From: CALKZN01 sp050633585 | GTDB lineage: Bacteria; Pseudomonadota; Gammaproteobacteria; Arenicellales; Arenicellaceae | Assembly: GCA_050633585.1 (NCBI GenBank) | Contig: JBOEGT010000096.1 | Location: forward strand, 1-15,659 | Reading direction: 5' to 3' | Length of the DNA: 15,659 nt | Part shown: positions 12,144-15,659 of the stretch, piece after piece | Numbering within the stretch: position 1 is the first letter of the stretch | Layout: each line of letters opens with the position of its first letter | Position numbers and translations under genes: made by a program | Notes under the pieces: generated by a model | Seen by the model: the letters and a program-made list of their open reading frames with translations, nothing else | Told to the model about the DNA's origin: nothing | The model's database searches: none

Positions 12144-15089
12144 ATGACGCAATCTGAAGCACAATTAGAAGAAAATTTGATTCAGCGCTTGTGCGGTGAA
12201 TTAAAAAAACAGCAGTCAAATCAAGAACCTGATATTAGCAATAAGATATCTGAATCGCCCGCTGAATATTTAGCAAAACAAACCAGCGGTCTTGGCTATA
12301 CACGCGTGCAAATCACCAATGACGAAGAGTTGCGCGCCAATTTAAAGAAACAGTTAGAAGCGCATAATAAGATTGAGCTGTCACAAGGCGAGTTTAATAA
12401 GATCCTCAATCATTTAGACAAAGGCAGCGTGTTTGAGCGCGCTAAAATTTTGCGTGATCGTTACAGGCTCAACCGAGACGATGGTTCAAGTTGTTATATC
12501 CAGTTTTTTAACAGTGAACACTGGTGTCAAAACCAGTACCAAGTGACAAGCCAAGTGACGATGGAAAGCAAGCATCGCAACCGTTATGACGTGACGTTAT
12601 TAATAAATGGCCTGCCATTGGTGCAAATTGAATTAAAACGTCGTGGCGTTGAGTTGAAAGAGGCGTTTAACCAAATCAACCGCTATCAACGCTATTCGTA
12701 TTGGGCTGAATCAGGCTTGTTTAATTATGTGCAAATATTTGTGATCTCAAATGGGGTGAATACTAAGTATTATGCTAATAATCGCAAACAACATTTTAAA
12801 CAAACCTTTTTCTGGACGGATAAGAAAAATAAAAAGCTAAGTTATTTAGACGAGTTTGCTGATACGTTTCTTGAGAAATGCCACGTTTCAAAAATGATCA
12901 GCAAGTACATTGTGATGCATGAGTCTGACCGTATTTTGATGGTCCTTCGCCCTTATCAATATTATGCAGTAGAAGCGATTGTTAACCGTGTCAAAAATGG
13001 TCGAAACAATGGCTATATTTGGCACACTACTGGTTCAGGGAAAACGCTGACTAGTTTTAAAACCGCTCAAATTCTCACGCATTTACCCAAAGTCCACAAA
13101 GTGCTGTTTGTGGTTGACCGAGCCGATTTAGACTATCAAACATCGAAAGAATTCAATTATTTCAGCCCTGGCTGCATTGATGAAACAGCCAGTACACAAT
13201 CGTTGGTCAATCAAATTTCTGGCGAAAACTCACTTATCGTGACGACCATTCAAAAACTGAATAATGCCATCACTAAGTCACGGCACGAATCCGCCATGTC
13301 GAGCATTCAAGACAAACGCGTGGTTTTTATTTTTGACGAGTGTCATCGCTCTCAGTTTGGTGATACGCATAAGAACATTGTTAAGTATTTTAATAAGGCG
13401 CAAATGTTTGGTTTTACGGGCACGCCAATTTTCAAAAAAAACGCGACACTTAACGAGCTGGGCAAACGTAGCACTGAAGATTTATTTGGCGATGCCTTAC
13501 ATAAATATCTCGTTACCAACGCGATTGCTGATGACAATGTCTTGCCTTTTTCAATTGAATATTGGGGTAAATTGAAGCGAAAAGATGGTTCATTAATTGA
13601 CGAAAAAGTAGCATCTATTAACAAAAAAGAGTTTTTTGAAAACCCCGAGAGAATAGATAACATTGTTGACTGGGTGATTGCACATCATGGGCGTAAAACT
13701 CACCACAAAAAGTTTTCGGCAATGATGTGCGTGAGCAGCAAAGACACTTTAGTAAGATACTATGATGCTTTTCAACGAAAAAAAGAAGCTGGAGAGCATG
13801 ATCTGCGTGTAGCGACTATTTTTACTTATGCTGCTAATGAAGAAGATGCTGATGCAAATGGCATGATTTCAGAACCTGATTTTGATCTGAAAAACGATGC
13901 AAACAGCACACAAAGTCGAGATAAGCTTGAGTCCTATGTTGCTGATTACAATGCCATGTTCAAAACACGGCATTCAGTGAAAGACAGCAAAGCCTTTTAT
14001 ACCTATTACCGCGATATAGCCAAGCGCATGAAGGACCGAGAAAAAGAGAGTTTTAAGGATGAAGATAGGTGCGATATTTTATTAGTAGTGAATATGTATT
14101 TAACGGGTTTTGATGCTAAAAAGCTGAATACACTTTATGTTGATAAAAACCTAAAATACCATGGCTTGATCCAAGCATTTTCTCGAACGAATAGAACATT
14201 GGGCGATCTAAAATCACAGGGAAATATCGTTTGCTTTAGAAACTTAAAAGTCAATGCTGATGAAGCGATTACTTTATTTTCAGATGAAGATGCTGAAACC
14301 AAGATATTTATTGAACCTTATGAAGAATTCATTGAACAATTTAATCAAGGGGTTGAAGAACTTTTAGCGATTGCACTAACACCGAAGGATGTTGATTTAT
14401 TAATATCTGAAGATGATCAGGTAGCGTTTGTAAAAGCATTTAGGAATTTAATCAGACTACTCAACGTATTGAAATCATTTACTGAGTTTTCTTGGAAAGA
14501 TGTGGATTTAAGCGAACAAATATTTGAAGATTTTAAAAGCAAATATCTAGATATATATGAACGAACACGCGCAAATGATGAAGGTGTTTCGATTGTTGAT
14601 GATCTTGATTTTGAGTTAGAGCTGATTCACAGAGATGATGTCAATGTTGCTTATATTCTTAAACTATTAGCAGATTTGAAAAAGGCGAGCCACAACAATG
14701 AAGAGTCTAAAGAATATCAAAGCGCTAAAAAGCAAATTATTGACCTATTAAGCAATGAATCTCAACTACGCAGCAAACGAGATTTAATTGAGAAGTTCAT
14801 CGAAGAGCATTTACCTTCTCTGAAAAATGATGCTGATTTAGAAGGTGAGTTCGAAAATTATTGGTCAACCGAAAAACAACAAGCTTTAGAAAAGTTATCT
14901 CAAGATGAAAAAATTGATCCAGAAGGCTTAATGAAAATGATTGATGAATATAACTTTTCTGGCAAAGCCCCTCTCAGGGATAGTATTTTTGATGCACTAA
15001 CGTACAAACCGAAACTGATGGAAAGAAAAAAGATATTTGAAAGAATCAGTTCTGCATTAATTGAAATCGTAGAGAAATTCGATGGATGA
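12144..15089 (+). CDS. hsdR: Type I restriction endonuclease subunit R
   Basis: The 981-residue restriction and translocation subunit: with M2S it binds unmethylated sites, pumps DNA and cuts at a distance. The N-terminal nuclease domain carries D149 (NRYDVTLLING) and E163-x-K165 (IELKRR), the PD-(D/E)XK triad. The motor domain follows with GYIWHTTGSGKTLTSFK (Walker A, K300), FIFDECHRSQFGD (DECH 398-401), FGFTGTPIF, and helicase motifs LLVVNMYLTGFDAK and GLIQAFSRTNR. The C-terminal third is helical and charged, presumably docking on the methylase. Length and motifs are complete. It starts 4 nt after the RhuM-Fic stop, with AAGGAAG upstream as its likely ribosome-binding site. Base composition becomes clearly richer in A+T after about 13,550. 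Confidence 0.97.
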   Translation: MTQSEAQLEENLIQRLCGELKKQQSNQEPDISNKISESPAEYLAKQTSGLGYTRVQITNDEELRANLKKQLEAHNKIELSQGEFNKILNHLDKGSVFERAKILRDRYRLNRDDGSSCYIQFFNSEHWCQNQYQVTSQVTMESKHRNRYDVTLLINGLPLVQIELKRRGVELKEAFNQINRYQRYSYWAESGLFNYVQIFVISNGVNTKYYANNRKQHFKQTFFWTDKKNKKLSYLDEFADTFLEKCHVSKMISKYIVMHESDRILMVLRPYQYYAVEAIVNRVKNGRNNGYIWHTTGSGKTLTSFKTAQILTHLPKVHKVLFVVDRADLDYQTSKEFNYFSPGCIDETASTQSLVNQISGENSLIVTTIQKLNNAITKSRHESAMSSIQDKRVVFIFDECHRSQFGDTHKNIVKYFNKAQMFGFTGTPIFKKNATLNELGKRSTEDLFGDALHKYLVTNAIADDNVLPFSIEYWGKLKRKDGSLIDEKVASINKKEFFENPERIDNIVDWVIAHHGRKTHHKKFSAMMCVSSKDTLVRYYDAFQRKKEAGEHDLRVATIFTYAANEEDADANGMISEPDFDLKNDANSTQSRDKLESYVADYNAMFKTRHSVKDSKAFYTYYRDIAKRMKDREKESFKDEDRCDILLVVNMYLTGFDAKKLNTLYVDKNLKYHGLIQAFSRTNRTLGDLKSQGNIVCFRNLKVNADEAITLFSDEDAETKIFIEPYEEFIEQFNQGVEELLAIALTPKDVDLLISEDDQVAFVKAFRNLIRLLNVLKSFTEFSWKDVDLSEQIFEDFKSKYLDIYERTRANDEGVSIVDDLDFELELIHRDDVNVAYILKLLADLKKASHNNEESKEYQSAKKQIIDLLSNESQLRSKRDLIEKFIEEHLPSLKNDADLEGEFENYWSTEKQQALEKLSQDEKIDPEGLMKMIDEYNFSGKAPLRDSIFDALTYKPKLMERKKIFERISSALIEIVEKFDG

Positions 15090-15092
15090 TTA

Positions 15093-15117
15093 ATTAAAGG
15101 GCTAAGAGCATTTTAAT
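15093..15117 (+). terminator. Terminator-like hairpin directly after hsdR
   Basis: ATTAAAGGGCT (15093-15103) and AGCATTTTAAT (15107-15117) pair over 11 positions with one mismatch and one G-T wobble around a 3-nt loop, and TT follows. Starting 4 nt after the hsdR stop, it is the likely end of the R-M operon, although the T-tract is short. It matches the element at 15173 at 21 of 25 positions. Confidence 0.5.
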
Positions 15118-15172
15118 TTCAGTTCGCAAATCAAAAATATGAAGATCGCAACAGTGGGAAGCAAAGAATAAC

Positions 15173-15193
15173 TAAAGGGTTTAGAGCCCTTTA
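15173..15193 (+). terminator. Second terminator-like hairpin before ppiC
   Basis: TAAAGGG (15173-15179) and CCCTTTA (15187-15193) form a perfect 7-bp stem with a 7-nt loop, followed by ATTT. The hairpin is largely symmetrical, so it may work on either strand. It repeats the 15095-15119 element with four differences; the span 15120-15172 between them holds no gene I can see. Confidence 0.5.
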
Positions 15194-15251
15194 ATTTAAA
15201 GCAATACTGCCCCAACAAAGTACAATACAAAAAAAACCAACGAAACCCACC

Positions 15252-15539
15252 ATGCCAAAATTAGCTTGCGCCTCACACATCCTCGTCAGAACTGAAAAAG
15301 ATGCTAAATCCATTAGCCGGCAGTTAGAAAAAGGTGGAAATTTCGCCCAACTTGCTAAAAAACATTCAACCTGCCCCTCCAAAAAGAAAGGCGGTGACTT
15401 AGGCGAATTTGAAAAAGGTGCGATGGTCAAGCAGTTTGACAGTGCCGTGTTCTCTAAAGGCAGTGAAGACAAACCATTTTTGGGGCCTATAAAAACCCGC
15501 TTTGGTTATCATTTAATTCAGGTTTTATATAAGTCTTGA
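15252..15539 (+). CDS. ppiC: Parvulin-type peptidyl-prolyl cis-trans isomerase
   Basis: A 95-residue single-domain cytosolic parvulin that catalyses cis-trans isomerisation of peptide bonds before proline. The family pattern is complete: ASHILVRTEKDAKSI, GGNFAQLAKKHSTCPSKKKGG, DLGEFEKGAMVKQFDSAVFS, and the final GPIKTRFGYHLIQVLYKS, close throughout to E. coli PpiC (93 residues). There is no signal peptide, as in PpiC and unlike PpiA, PpiD or SurA. The ribosome-binding site is weak. It stands alone between the R-M operon and an unknown gene beyond the window, and looks native to the host chromosome. Confidence 0.96.
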   Translation: MPKLACASHILVRTEKDAKSISRQLEKGGNFAQLAKKHSTCPSKKKGGDLGEFEKGAMVKQFDSAVFSKGSEDKPFLGPIKTRFGYHLIQVLYKS

Positions 15540-15635
15540 ATGCCGATAACAAGAGCCAAGTTAACCAACGAATTTATGCTATCGAAGCCACTTTAGTTCG
15601 TTTTCTCTTTTTATTTGCTATCTCAATCAACGCGG

Positions 15636-15659
15636 TTTACAATTAAAGACCGTTCGGTC
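15636..15659 (+). promoter_or_regulatory. Promoter-like element with TetR-type palindrome at window edge
   Basis: TTTACA (15636-15641) resembles a -35 element. Six bases later GACCG-TT-CGGTC (15648-15659) is a 5-bp inverted repeat around TT, like operators of TetR-family repressors (pattern AGACCGnnCGGTCT; the left A is present at 15647 and the last base is beyond the window). The regulated gene would start past 15659. The rest of 15540-15635 shows no supported gene. Confidence 0.4.

Noticed and set aside
15536..15649. A short TTG-started ORF after ppiC, with one hydrophobic stretch.
   Set aside because: Rare start overlapping the ppiC stop, about 37 codons, no ribosome-binding site and no family resemblance.
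1..15659. CRISPR arrays, tRNA or rRNA genes, transposases and integrases.
   Set aside because: No regularly spaced repeats, no cloverleaf or rRNA-like sequence, and no transposase or integrase motifs seen on either strand.

Overview
The window reads as chromosomal DNA of a gammaproteobacterium, probably free-living or marine. This is inferred from the housekeeping genes: a PA4780-type RIO kinase, RluA, a two-domain RNase HI, a RecQ-family helicase and a PpiC-type parvulin. I cannot name genus or species. The housekeeping genes have a balanced base composition, while the stretch from about 5275 to 15160 is visibly richer in A+T, especially the two membrane-protein genes, hsdS, the HEPN/Abi gene and the second half of hsdR (judged by eye, not computed).

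Layout. Positions 1-157 hold inverted repeats and a weak terminator. A RIO-type kinase gene (minus strand, 158-1012) is divergent from an RluA-type pseudouridine synthase (1245-2015). Next come RNase HI with an N-terminal hybrid-binding domain (2105-2896), a 56-residue small protein (2965-3135) and a long RecQ-family helicase (3226-5274). Then an accessory block begins: a minus-strand three-helix membrane protein of unknown function (5327-6046), preceded by an 11-codon leader ORF and bracketed by a near-perfect 28-bp direct repeat whose left copy overlaps the recQ stop codon, and a second orphan membrane protein (6322-6972).

From 7229 to 15089 lies a six-gene, same-strand operon: an 89-residue apparent remnant of a nuclease-like protein, hsdM, hsdS, a HEPN/Abi_C-type protein, a RhuM-Fic fusion protein and hsdR. 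Junctions are tight (1-nt overlap, or gaps of 4-16 nt). HsdM, HsdS and HsdR have the parts expected of a complete Type I restriction-modification system. The two genes between hsdS and hsdR look like added defence or toxin components; that position is where the prrC anticodon nuclease sits in the EcoprrI locus, so a guard or back-up role is plausible. Two similar terminator-like elements follow hsdR, then ppiC (15252-15539). The window ends in a TTTACA promoter-like element and a GACCG-TT-CGGTC palindrome of the kind used by TetR-family repressors.

The best candidate for something under-described is the Type I R-M operon carrying an adjacent HEPN-like protein and Fic-domain protein, and whether those two form a functional pair. 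Second is the apparently modular accessory block whose gene boundaries carry related AAAGAATTT-containing repeats.
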